This document shows positions 1 through 8,900 of a DNA stretch of 64,000 nt, one piece after another. This DNA comes from an uncultured Acidimicrobiales bacterium (GTDB lineage: Bacteria > Actinomycetota > Acidimicrobiia > Acidimicrobiales > CATQHL01): the NCBI GenBank assembly GCA_958295925.1, contig CATQHL010000001.1, positions 691,931 to 755,930 on the forward strand, given 5' to 3'. Made by a program: the position numbers and the translations under genes. Within the stretch, counting starts at the first letter, position 1. Each line of letters opens with the position of its first letter. The notes under the pieces are model-generated. The model worked only from the letters and a program-made list of their open reading frames with translations. It was not told where the DNA came from and made no database searches.

Positions 1-1200
1 TGTCTCATAGGGGCCTTCCGGCAGCCGCAGGCCGCACTCCTCTTGCAGCTGATCCCCGCTGAGGTCGCCCCCAAATTGCCAGACCCCTGGAGCGACGGGC
101 TGGGTGAAACGGACCACGGGGTCGTATTCATCGTCGATCTCCCCGACGATTTGCTCCACGATGTCCTCTGTGGTGATGATTCCGAGAGTGCCGCCGTGTT
201 CGTCGACCACCACGGCCACCGTCTGGCGGCGCCTGCTCATCTCGCCTAGAAGGCGTCCGAGTTCGGCGCTGTCAGGCACTGCAAGGGCTTCGCCCATGAT
301 CTCGGCCACGGCCGTCTTCGACCTCTCACCAGGAGCCACCCGGTGAACGGCCTTGACGCCCACCACGCCCACGACGTTGTCAAGGTCGCCCTCCACCACC
401 GGAAAGCGGGAATAGCCGCTCTTTGCCGAGGTTGCCACCAGTTCGTCGAGGCAGTCGGTCGGCTCGACCGAGACAACTTCCACCCGGGGAACCAGGGCTT
501 CGGCCGCCGTCTTGTTCGCGAACCGCAGGGAACGGGTAAGCAGCCTCACGTCATCGGGCTTGATCTCCCCGCTCTTCGGGGAGGTGCGGATGACGTGCTC
601 CAATTCGGCCAGCGACCTTACAGAGCGAAGCTCCGGCGTGGGCTTCAGACCAAGCAATCCCACTATGCCGTTAGTCGTCCGGTCGATCACCGTAATGAAG
701 GGACGGCTCAAGTACCCGTAGGCGCGCAGGGGTCTGGCGAAGAGCATGACCGTTGCCAGAGAGCGGGCGATGGCGAGCATTTTCGGTATCTGCTCGCCCA
801 GCACCAACTGCGCCGACGTGGCTATGACGAACGCCGCGGCCACCGAGAATGCCCTTGCCGCCGAGGGGCTCACCGCCGGGGACATCACCCGCTCCAACAG
901 GTCGGCTATCAGGGGCTGCGACAGCCAGCCCAGCAGCAGGGACACGATGGTGACCCCGAGTTGAGTGCCGGAGATGTAGAACGTGATCCGCTCGAAGAGC
1001 TTCAGGACAGCCTGAGCCGAGCGGCGGCCGGCGGCGGCTGCCTGAACCACACGCCAACGCTCAACGGACACAAGAGAGAATTCGGCGGCCACAAAACAGG
1101 CGTTGGCAACGATGAGTGCGAAGACTGCGAGCAGTCCGAGTGCGATCCTGATCGCTCTCCAGCCTAGCCCAGGCTCGCTCCCCCAAGGGCTGGTTAGCAT
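1..1200 (-). CDS. CNNM/CBS-domain membrane protein, HlyC/CorC family (C-terminus cut by window edge)
   Basis: This gene starts at the ATG at 1200 and is still open at base 1, so about 400 codons are visible. After a short leader (MLTSPWGSEPG) comes a CNNM (DUF21) membrane domain containing VANACFVAAEFSLVS and GTQLGVTIVSLLLG, then a pair of CBS domains (SGYSRFPVVEGDLDNVVGVV and TVAVVVDEHGGTLGIITTED), then the beginning of a CorC/HlyC domain ending in LPEGPYET at the edge. Family members are polytopic inner-membrane proteins linked to divalent cation (Mg/Co) efflux or homeostasis; the old hemolysin name is misleading. The usual length is about 430-450 residues, so little is missing. It diverges from the ABC gene with only 35 bp between the start codons. 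Confidence 0.93.
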   Translation of the reverse strand, partial: MLTSPWGSEPGLGWRAIRIALGLLAVFALIVANACFVAAEFSLVSVERWRVVQAAAAGRRSAQAVLKLFERITFYISGTQLGVTIVSLLLGWLSQPLIADLLERVMSPAVSPSAARAFSVAAAFVIATSAQLVLGEQIPKMLAIARSLATVMLFARPLRAYGYLSRPFITVIDRTTNGIVGLLGLKPTPELRSVRSLAELEHVIRTSPKSGEIKPDDVRLLTRSLRFANKTAAEALVPRVEVVSVEPTDCLDELVATSAKSGYSRFPVVEGDLDNVVGVVGVKAVHRVAPGERSKTAVAEIMGEALAVPDSAELGRLLGEMSRRRQTVAVVVDEHGGTLGIITTEDIVEQIVGEIDDEYDPVVRFTQPVAPGVWQFGGDLSGDQLQEECGLRLPEGPYET

Positions 1201-1235
1201 TCCCGCACACCGCCCCCCCGGCACCCACGACCTTT

Positions 1236-3152
1236 ATGCCCAGATCCCCCTTTTCCCCATCCATCCCCCTGAGGCCAGAGGCGACCGACGCAGAGGCGAC
1301 CGACGCAGAGGCGACCGACGCAGAGGCGACCGACGCAGAGGAACGCTTCGAACCGCTCGCAATCGAGGCGGAGTTCCCGCCTCCCGTGGCAAACATCCAC
1401 CCCGACCAGGGAAAAGGCTGGTTCAGGCGACTCTGGCCAGTTGTTTCAGCGCATCGTGGCCTGCTGACGATCGGCATCCTCGCCGGTGCGGTGGCCCTGG
1501 CGACCGCGGTGGCCGTGCCGGCTGTGGCGCGGGAGGCGATCGACGCAGCCGGGGACGGGCGCCGGGGCGCCCTGCTCGCCTCGGGACTGGTCCTGTTCGG
1601 GCTTGCGCTGGCCAGGATGGTGTTCGGGGGCACGTTCCGCTACTCCCTGTTCAAGCTGGCGTTTCGCATCGACTCCGAGCTCAGGGCGTTGCTGCACCGC
1701 CACCTCACAAAGCTGTCGTTTTCCTTCTACGACCACACCAGTTCCGGCGACGTGATCTCCCGCGCCAACAGCGACATCCGCTCCATTCAGATTCTGCTGG
1801 CATTCGCCCCAATGGGGATACTCGCGATCCTCACTTTCTTTCTTGCGCTCGCCTTGATGCTCACGATCCACGTTCCGCTCACGTTCGTGGCGCTGTCCAC
1901 GCTGCCCCTGGTGGGTGTGCTCGGCATCCGCTTCCGCAGCATCGTCCTGCCGCTCTCCTGGATTACGCAGTCGCGTCTCGCGGAGGTGGCAGCCATCGTG
2001 GACGAGAACGTGGGCGGCAGCAGGGTGGTGAAGTCGTTCGCCGCCGAGCGGGCGCAGATACGCAAGCTTGCGCGGGCATCAAGACGGGTGCAGTGGGCGG
2101 CGATGCGAAGCGTGGACGTGAGGGCTCGCTACAACCCACTACTGGCAGCCCTGCCTCGCGTCGCAATGGGGCTGGTGCTCCTCTACGGGGGATGGCTGGC
2201 CATTAGGGGCGACGTCTCCATCGGCACCCTCTTTGCCTTTAATGCCTATGTGATCATGCTGCAGGTCCCGTTTCACATGTTCGGCTTTCTGCTTATGCAG
2301 ACACAGCGGGGGGCAGCCGCCGCAGCCCGGGTGTATCAGGTGCTCGACACCAGGGCCGAAATCGTCGATCCCCCCGACGCCGTGGTGCTCGACCGTGTGG
2401 ACGGGGCGCTGGAGTTCGACGACGTGAGCTTTGGCTACCCCGACGCAGCGGGAGAGGCGGATCGGGAGATCCTGAGCGGATTCTCCCCGCGAATCGAGCC
2501 GGGCGAGGTGCTGGCGCTTGTAGGGCCAACCGGCTGCGGGAAGTCCACCGTGGCTCGACTTGCAGCCCGCTTTTACGACGTCGACGACGGTTGCATCCGC
2601 CTCGACGGGGTGGACATCCGTACGCTCAGCCTCGCCTGCCTGCGCCGTCACGTGGGAATCGTCTTTGACGAGGCGTTCCTGTTTTCCGTCTCGCTGCGCG
2701 ACAACATCGCCTACGGGAGGCCGACCGCCAGGCTTGAGGAAATTGTCGAAGCAGCACAGGCAGCACAGATACACGAGTTCATCGACGACCTGGCTGAGGG
2801 TTACGACTCGGCGGTGGGCGAGCGTGGCTACACCCTCTCTGGCGGGCAGCGACAACGGGTTGCGATAGCGAGGGCGCTGCTGGCCGACCCTGGCGTGCTG
2901 ATTCTCGACGACGCCACGAGCGCCATCGACTCGGAGGTGGAGGAGGCAATCTTCGCCGGGCTTCGGGCGGGAGGACGACGATCGATGCTTGTGATCTCCC
3001 ATCGTCTTTCCACCATCTCCCAGGCCGACAGGGTGGTCTTCACAGAGGGGGGCCGAGTGGTGGCTGTCGGCACCCACGCAGAACTTCTGGCTCGCGAGCC
3101 GCGGTACGCCCAGGTGCTGGCCGAGAGCCAGGCGACGGCGGGCAGCCGATGA
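1236..3152 (+). CDS. ABC exporter half-transporter, degenerate-site subunit
   Basis: A 638-residue half-transporter: a six-helix type IV ABC membrane domain (about residues 65-350) followed by a nucleotide-binding domain. Walker A is GPTGCGKST (about residue 430), the signature is an intact LSGGQ, Walker B is VLILDDATS and the H-loop is ISHRLS. The catalytic Glu after Walker B is Asp, and the Q-loop Gln is replaced (IVFDEAFLF). Both are marks of the non-hydrolysing site of heterodimeric exporters. Its partner is the next gene, 37 bp downstream. The N-terminus carries four copies of ATDAE encoded by a 15-bp tandem repeat. Conservation only begins near VANIHPDQGKG, so a GTG at 1387 is a possible alternative start. 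The substrate cannot be told from the sequence. Confidence 0.92.
   Translation: MPRSPFSPSIPLRPEATDAEATDAEATDAEATDAEERFEPLAIEAEFPPPVANIHPDQGKGWFRRLWPVVSAHRGLLTIGILAGAVALATAVAVPAVAREAIDAAGDGRRGALLASGLVLFGLALARMVFGGTFRYSLFKLAFRIDSELRALLHRHLTKLSFSFYDHTSSGDVISRANSDIRSIQILLAFAPMGILAILTFFLALALMLTIHVPLTFVALSTLPLVGVLGIRFRSIVLPLSWITQSRLAEVAAIVDENVGGSRVVKSFAAERAQIRKLARASRRVQWAAMRSVDVRARYNPLLAALPRVAMGLVLLYGGWLAIRGDVSIGTLFAFNAYVIMLQVPFHMFGFLLMQTQRGAAAAARVYQVLDTRAEIVDPPDAVVLDRVDGALEFDDVSFGYPDAAGEADREILSGFSPRIEPGEVLALVGPTGCGKSTVARLAARFYDVDDGCIRLDGVDIRTLSLACLRRHVGIVFDEAFLFSVSLRDNIAYGRPTARLEEIVEAAQAAQIHEFIDDLAEGYDSAVGERGYTLSGGQRQRVAIARALLADPGVLILDDATSAIDSEVEEAIFAGLRAGGRRSMLVISHRLSTISQADRVVFTEGGRVVAVGTHAELLAREPRYAQVLAESQATAGSR
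1278..1337 (+). repeat. 15-bp tandem repeat, four copies, in frame
   Basis: Four perfect copies of GAGGCGACCGACGCA lie at 1278, 1293, 1308 and 1323. They encode EATDA repeats in the non-conserved N-terminal tail of the ABC gene. A copy-number change keeps the frame, so the likely effect is tail-length variation only. Confidence 0.9.
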
Positions 3153-3189
3153 GCTTCGAGCGCTGTTCAGCGGGCAGCGGGGCACTCTG

Positions 3190-5157
3190 ATGGGATTCGG
3201 GGTGGGCGGGGGGCATATCGGCCCGATGCACTCGTCCGCGCAGATCAACACCGCCTCCGGCCTGCCTTTCGCGGGCATCCCGGACGAAATGCGGGAAAGG
3301 GCCGAATCCATCCTCACCGAAGAACCGGAACACCCCTCCGACGAGGTGGACTTCGAGCACGTCCCACCTGCGGAGCCCCCCCTCAGCCTGCGCACCCTGC
3401 TTGCCCCTTACCGGCGACGGGTGCTCCTGGTGCTCGGGCTGGTCGTTGCGGAAACCCTGGCGGTGCAGGCTGGGCCGCTCCTGACCCGTATTGGCATCGA
3501 CTACGGCGTCCTGCCCGGTCGGTTCGACTTGCTTGGAGTCGTTTCGGGCGTCTACCTGGCAACAGTGCTTTGCCACGTCTGGGCCGGACGTTCGCGCACG
3601 TCGCTGGGGGGGCGACTGGGCGAGCAGATCATGCACGGGCTGAGGGTGAAGGTCTTCTCGCACCTGCAGCGCCTCTCCCTCGACTTCTACACTCGCGAGC
3701 GCGCCGGGGTTGTGATGACCCGCATGACCAGCGACATCGAAGCCCTCACGATGCTTCTGCAGGAGGGGCTGGTGCTGATGATCGTGCAGGGCCTCACCCT
3801 GGTGACCATCACGGGCGTGATTTTCTACCTGGACCCGACGCTTGCCGGTCTGGCCATCGGCGTGGTTGCACCCGCAGCGCTGCTTTCGTCGCTTTGGTTC
3901 CGGCGTGTCTCAGAGGAGGGCTACGGGCGGGTGCGGGACCGGATCGCCGATCTGCTCTCCGATCTGTCGGAAAACCTGGCGGGAATCCGGGTAATCACGG
4001 CAACCGGTCGTCGGCGTCAGAACGTCGTGGCTCACCGCAACCGGATCGGGCATCACGAAGAGGCCAACATGGCCACGGCGCGGGTCTCCACGATTTACGG
4101 ATCGGGCACCGAGGGCGTTGGCATCATCGCGCAGGCGGTCGTGCTGGGGACGGGGGGCTGGTTCGTGATCAGGGGGAGCCTCAGCCTGGGGGAGCTGACG
4201 GCCTTCGCCCTGTACCTCACTGCCTTCTTCGCCCCCATTCAGCAGCTTGTCAACCTCTACAACGCCTACCAGCAGGGGCAGGCATCGGTGGTGAAGCTTC
4301 GGGAGTTGCTCAAGACGCCGGTGGACGTCCCCGAGGCCGACGACGCCGAGGAGCTCCCGCCGGTAGCGGGGCGGGTCACCCTTGAGGATGTGACGTTCTC
4401 CTACGAGCCCGGCACAACCGTGCTCTCAGGGGTAAGCCTCGACGTTCCGGCGGGCAGCAGCCTCTCCATCGTGGGGGAGACGGGGGCTGGGAAATCCACA
4501 ATCGCCAAGCTGGCCGCCCGCTTCTATGACCCGGACAGCGGATGCGTTCGCATCGACGGACGGGACTTGCGGGGCGTCCGGCTGGAATCCCTTCGCAGGC
4601 AACTAGGGGTGGTTCCACAGGAGCCTTTCCTCTTCGCAGACACCATCAGGTCCAACATCATCTTCGCGAGGGACGACATCGACCCGGAGGAGGTGGATGA
4701 GGCCTGTCGGGCGGTCGGGCTGGACAAGCTGCTAGACACCCTGCCCGCCGGGCTCGACACGTTCTGCCACGAACGGGGGGCGTCGCTTTCGTCAGGCGAG
4801 CGCCAACTCCTTGCCTTGACGAGGGCGCTGCTCGCCAAGCCCAGGGTGCTCATTCTCGACGAGGCCACCTCAAACCTTGACCTGCGCACTGAGGCGCTCA
4901 TCGAACGCGCCCTAGATGTGCTGCTGGAGGGACGAACCGCCATAATCATCGCCCACCGCCTGGCCACCGCCATGCGCGCCGACCGCATCGCCGTGGTAGA
5001 CGACGGGCGCATCGTGGAGGCAGGCACCCACGACGAACTGCTGGCGGCGGACGGGAGGTACAGGCAAATGTACGAGACGTGGGTGGCCCACTCCGAGATC
5101 AGGCACGACGACGGAGGGGCGTCCGTCAAACCGGGCACGGGGGTGCCGGCCAAGTGA
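3190..5157 (+). CDS. ABC exporter half-transporter, catalytic-site subunit
   Basis: A 655-residue partner of the preceding gene. About 70 polar N-terminal residues precede a six-helix ABC membrane domain (about residues 75-360) and a nucleotide-binding domain. Walker A is GETGAGKST (about residue 429), the Q-loop is VVPQEPFLF, Walker B is VLILDEATSN with the catalytic Glu present, and the H-loop is IAHRLA. Its signature is LSSGE instead of LSGGQ. The weak signature here faces the degenerate Walker B of the partner, so the pair should form one dead and one active ATP site, as known for TM287/288-type heterodimers. The stop overlaps the GTG start of the next ABC ATPase gene, so the three genes are probably co-transcribed. 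Confidence 0.92.
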   Translation: MGFGVGGGHIGPMHSSAQINTASGLPFAGIPDEMRERAESILTEEPEHPSDEVDFEHVPPAEPPLSLRTLLAPYRRRVLLVLGLVVAETLAVQAGPLLTRIGIDYGVLPGRFDLLGVVSGVYLATVLCHVWAGRSRTSLGGRLGEQIMHGLRVKVFSHLQRLSLDFYTRERAGVVMTRMTSDIEALTMLLQEGLVLMIVQGLTLVTITGVIFYLDPTLAGLAIGVVAPAALLSSLWFRRVSEEGYGRVRDRIADLLSDLSENLAGIRVITATGRRRQNVVAHRNRIGHHEEANMATARVSTIYGSGTEGVGIIAQAVVLGTGGWFVIRGSLSLGELTAFALYLTAFFAPIQQLVNLYNAYQQGQASVVKLRELLKTPVDVPEADDAEELPPVAGRVTLEDVTFSYEPGTTVLSGVSLDVPAGSSLSIVGETGAGKSTIAKLAARFYDPDSGCVRIDGRDLRGVRLESLRRQLGVVPQEPFLFADTIRSNIIFARDDIDPEEVDEACRAVGLDKLLDTLPAGLDTFCHERGASLSSGERQLLALTRALLAKPRVLILDEATSNLDLRTEALIERALDVLLEGRTAIIIAHRLATAMRADRIAVVDDGRIVEAGTHDELLAADGRYRQMYETWVAHSEIRHDDGGASVKPGTGVPAK

Positions 5158-5945
5158 ACGCAGAGCAGGCAGCCTTGGCCCTCCGGGGCGTGAGCGTGGT
5201 GCGGGAGGGTCGCTACCTGCTGCAGGACGTGGACTGGAGAGTGCTCGCTGGCCAGCGCTGGGCGATCCTGGGGCCCAACGGGGCGGGCAAGTCCACCCTC
5301 TTGAAGGTCGCATCCCTTTACCTTCACCCCACCTCGGGGGAGGTGGAGGTGCTGGGCAGGCGGCTGGGTCGCGTCGACGTGCGCAGGATGCGCCACCTGG
5401 TGGGCTACGCGGCAGCAGCCCTGTCAGATCGGATGCGGCCGAGCATCACAGCCGAGGACGTGGTGATGACCGCCATACACGGCGCCTTGGAGCCTTGGTG
5501 GCACGACTACGGAGAGGGCGACCGCTCCAAGGCGCGAGCGCTGCTGGGGCGCGTGGGGGTTGATCACCTTGCCGGGCATTCCTTCGGCTCGCTCTCATCC
5601 GGCGAGCGTCAGCGGGTTCAGATAGCCCGGACGCTGATGAGCGACCCCGCCCTGCTGCTTCTCGACGAGCCCACCGCCGCCTTGGACCTGGCGGGGCGAG
5701 AGAGCCTCATCCGCACGCTCGACGATCTTTGCGAAGACCCGTCCACTCCCCCGACCGTGCTGGTCACACACCACACCGAGGAGATCCCCAAAGGGTTTGA
5801 CCATGTGATGCTGCTGCGTGAGGGCCGGGTCGTGTCCGCGGGGGGGATTTCCGAAGTGCTCACGAGCACCAACCTGAGTACGTGCTTCGGGCTGGCCCTG
5901 AGTCTGGAGCGCAGGCGGGGGCGCTGGTGGGCCTACGCCGCCTAG
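5154..5945 (+). CDS. Stand-alone ABC ATPase, YlmA/ModF-like
   Basis: A single ABC ATPase domain of 263 residues with no membrane domain. Walker A is GPNGAGKST, the signature is LSSGE, Walker B is LLLLDEPTAALD and the H-loop His lies in LVTHHTEE. The GTG at 5154 was chosen because it overlaps the previous stop (GTGA) and the homology (ALRGVSVVREGRYLLQDVDW) begins just after it; a longer reading from 5079 would lie inside the previous gene. The overall pattern resembles the COG1119 ModF/YlmA group, whose members often lack an adjacent permease and whose role is poorly known. No permease or binding protein is nearby, so a transport role is not supported. Confidence 0.85.
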   Translation: MNAEQAALALRGVSVVREGRYLLQDVDWRVLAGQRWAILGPNGAGKSTLLKVASLYLHPTSGEVEVLGRRLGRVDVRRMRHLVGYAAAALSDRMRPSITAEDVVMTAIHGALEPWWHDYGEGDRSKARALLGRVGVDHLAGHSFGSLSSGERQRVQIARTLMSDPALLLLDEPTAALDLAGRESLIRTLDDLCEDPSTPPTVLVTHHTEEIPKGFDHVMLLREGRVVSAGGISEVLTSTNLSTCFGLALSLERRRGRWWAYAA

Positions 5946-5967
5946 CTGATCCCAGGAAGGGGCGCAA

Positions 5968-8900
5968 ATGACCAATCGGCCCGCCCTCCCTCATTTCGTC
6001 GCCCTCGACACAGAAACCAACGGCCTCGACTTCAACGCCCCGGGGTTCAGGCTGCTGGAGGTCGGGGCGTGCCGCTTCGAGGACGGCCGGGCGGCGGCCT
6101 CCTTCCAGCGGATTCTGGCGGGTGCTGAGGAAGAGCATGTTCGCAAACGACTACCCGGCCTGACCGAAAGCGAACTCCACTCCGCCATCGCCCCAAGAGA
6201 AGCACTGGCAGGGCTCGCAGATTTCTGCGGACGGCTTCCCGTGGTGGCGCACTACGGGCCCTCCTTCGACTTCCAAGCACTCGACGACTGGGCGAAGCTC
6301 CACGGCGCACCCCGGCTGGAAGGGTCAAGGCTGGACAGCATTGAGCTCGCACTTCTGGCTGCGCCCCGCTCGGGAGCACTCATCCCGCCCAACAACGACG
6401 GCAGCACCCCGCCGCGAGGACACAACCTGGACGACATCTGCGACTGGCTGGGCGTAATCCAGCCCGAACCGCGGCACCGCGCCCTGCCCGACGCCCAAGC
6501 CGCCGGGGAGGTCGTGTCCAAACTGGTTGAACTGCTGAACGAGGAACTGCCAGTCCGCAGCCTGCAACGACGGCTCATGCATCGCGGCGGCCACCCCTGG
6601 GCGGCCTTCCTGGCACCTGCGCCAGCCGGAGTCATGTCACTGGCGGAAGCCCTGCCTGGCCCGCAACCGGAGCCTCTGAATGCAGAGGCCCAGGAACGCC
6701 CGCAGTTCGATCCGGAATCAGCCGCCGCCGCGCTTGACGAGGGCGGCGTCCTCCTTAGACACCCCCGCCGCTACCGCCCTGAGCAGAAACGCATGGCCAA
6801 GAGGGTGGCGGACGCCCTGAGCGGCGGGCAGACGTCGCTCATCGAGGCGCCCACCGGCACGGGCAAGACGCTGGCGTACCTTGTGCCTGCGCTGGCATTC
6901 TCCCGCTCCGCCGAAGGAGAGGACGCCACGGTTGCCGTGAGCATCCACACGAAGGTGCTGCAGGACCAGGTTGTGAGCGTGCTCATGGAGCTGCAGGAGA
7001 CCCTGGGGAGATTTTCCTGGGCGGTGCTCAAGGGTGCGGCCAACTACCTCTCGCTGCCTGACCTGGCCGACGAATTGGACGAGTTCGCCCCAGAGATGTC
7101 AGACTTTGCCGAGGAGTTGGACAACGATTCCGCAGGGAATTTTGAGGAGGAATCGGACGAACGGGCGCAGGAATCGGCTCAAGCAGCCGAAGCCTGGACG
7201 CTGGCGGCGATAGTCGGATGGGTGTCCCAAACGCCCACCGGCGACTGGGAAGACCTCACCGACTGGCTTCTGAGGGAGCGCTCCGAGGGCTTCCCCGCCC
7301 TGCGCTGGCGAGTTTCCTGCGGGGACTCGATCGGCGTGCCCATCACAAGGCTTGAGCAGATCTGCTTTCACCGGCGCGCCAGGGCGGCCATCTCACAGGC
7401 CGACATAACGGTGCTGAACCACGCCGTGCTGCTGAGTGCCCGGACGGTGGCCGGGGAGATCACCCACCTCGTCTGCGACGAGGCCCACAACCTCGAGGAC
7501 AGCGCCACCTCCGCCTTCTCAGAGTCGGTGGGCGAGGCGTCGCTGCAGCGCCTTTTCGGGATACTTGGCGACAATCGAGGGCGCGGCCTGCTTCGGCGCT
7601 ACCGGGAATACTGCCAAAGCGCGGAGTCGCAGCCGATCGACGATGAGCACGAGGCATCCGAAACCGACGATGCGGAAGCCGAGACGGTCGACGAGCGACT
7701 GCAGCTCATCCGAGACTCACTGGCCAACACTGCAGCTCGGGCCAAAGAATTCGCCAGGGAACTCAAGAGATACGTGCTCAGCAGGGCGGAGGTAGGCCGT
7801 GAGGCGGCAGCGCTCTACGGGATTGAGTATCGCATCAGCGCAGGGTTTGACGTCCGTGGAGTGGACTACCTGGGAGTGCGTCGCTTAGCCCGCTCGCTGG
7901 GAGACGCCCTCGCAGAGGTGTCAGTCGGGCTGAATCGGCTGCAAGTCCCTCACCTTGGCAGGCAGGCCAGCGAGCAGGAAAGTCTGCGGGCACGCCGTCT
8001 GGAAATTCAGATCGCCGGGGCCGGAAGGGAGCTCGGGAATGCCGCCAAAACCCTGCGCTCGACGGTCTATGCGAAAAAGGAAGACGAGTTCGTGAGCGTC
8101 GCTGCCCTGGAATCCAAGCTGGAGTCCGGCCAGCCGCCGAAACCGCCGAAAAAGGCATCCCTGCCCCGCAGCGACTCGGAAGCAGACTTCACCTGGGAGC
8201 TGAGGCGCATGCCAATTGACGTCTCGAAACACCTGAGGAATCTCTGGCAGGGCCTTCAGGCTGCCATGCTCACTTCGGCCACGTTGCGCGTGAACGGCAG
8301 TTTCTCGTACATAGTGGACAGGCTTGGGCTTGAAGCCACCAATCCGCTGGACCTGCCGAGCCCCTTCAAGGACATCTCTCAGAATCTCCTGGTGGTGCTG
8401 CCAGGTCACCTGCCTCTTCCCCGAGGATCGCTGCTCGATGAATTCGGGTCGGCGGCGGCAGAAGAGCTCGCCCGCCTGTTCCTGCTTTCCGGCGGCGGCG
8501 GAATGGGGCTGTTCACTGCCCGAAAGCGAATGCTGACAGCGAGAGACCACCTCCGCCCGCTGATGGAAAGCCGCGACATCGAAGTGCTGTGTCAGGGGGA
8601 TCAGGCTGCGATGAAGCTCATCGAGCGCATGCGCACACGCACCGACGCCTGCCTGCTGGGCAACAAGTCGTTCTGGGAGGGCGTTGACTTGCCAGGCGAC
8701 GCCCTGCGCCTGCTCGCCATCGAAAAGCTCCCCTTCCCGCGCTACGGCGACCCGCTGACGGCGGCCCGCATAACACACCTGGAGCGCGCCGGCAGGGACG
8801 GCTTCGCCGACTACATCGTGCCTCAGGCCGTACTGGCGTTCGCCCAGGGGGCTGGGAGGCTCATCCGCACCGAGGACGACCGCGGCGCCCTCCTGGTGCT

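Noticed and set aside
343..1167. Long plus-strand ORF opposite the CNNM gene
   Set aside because: It is the antisense of a clearly conserved protein and its translation has no recognisable features; high-GC DNA gives many such shadows.
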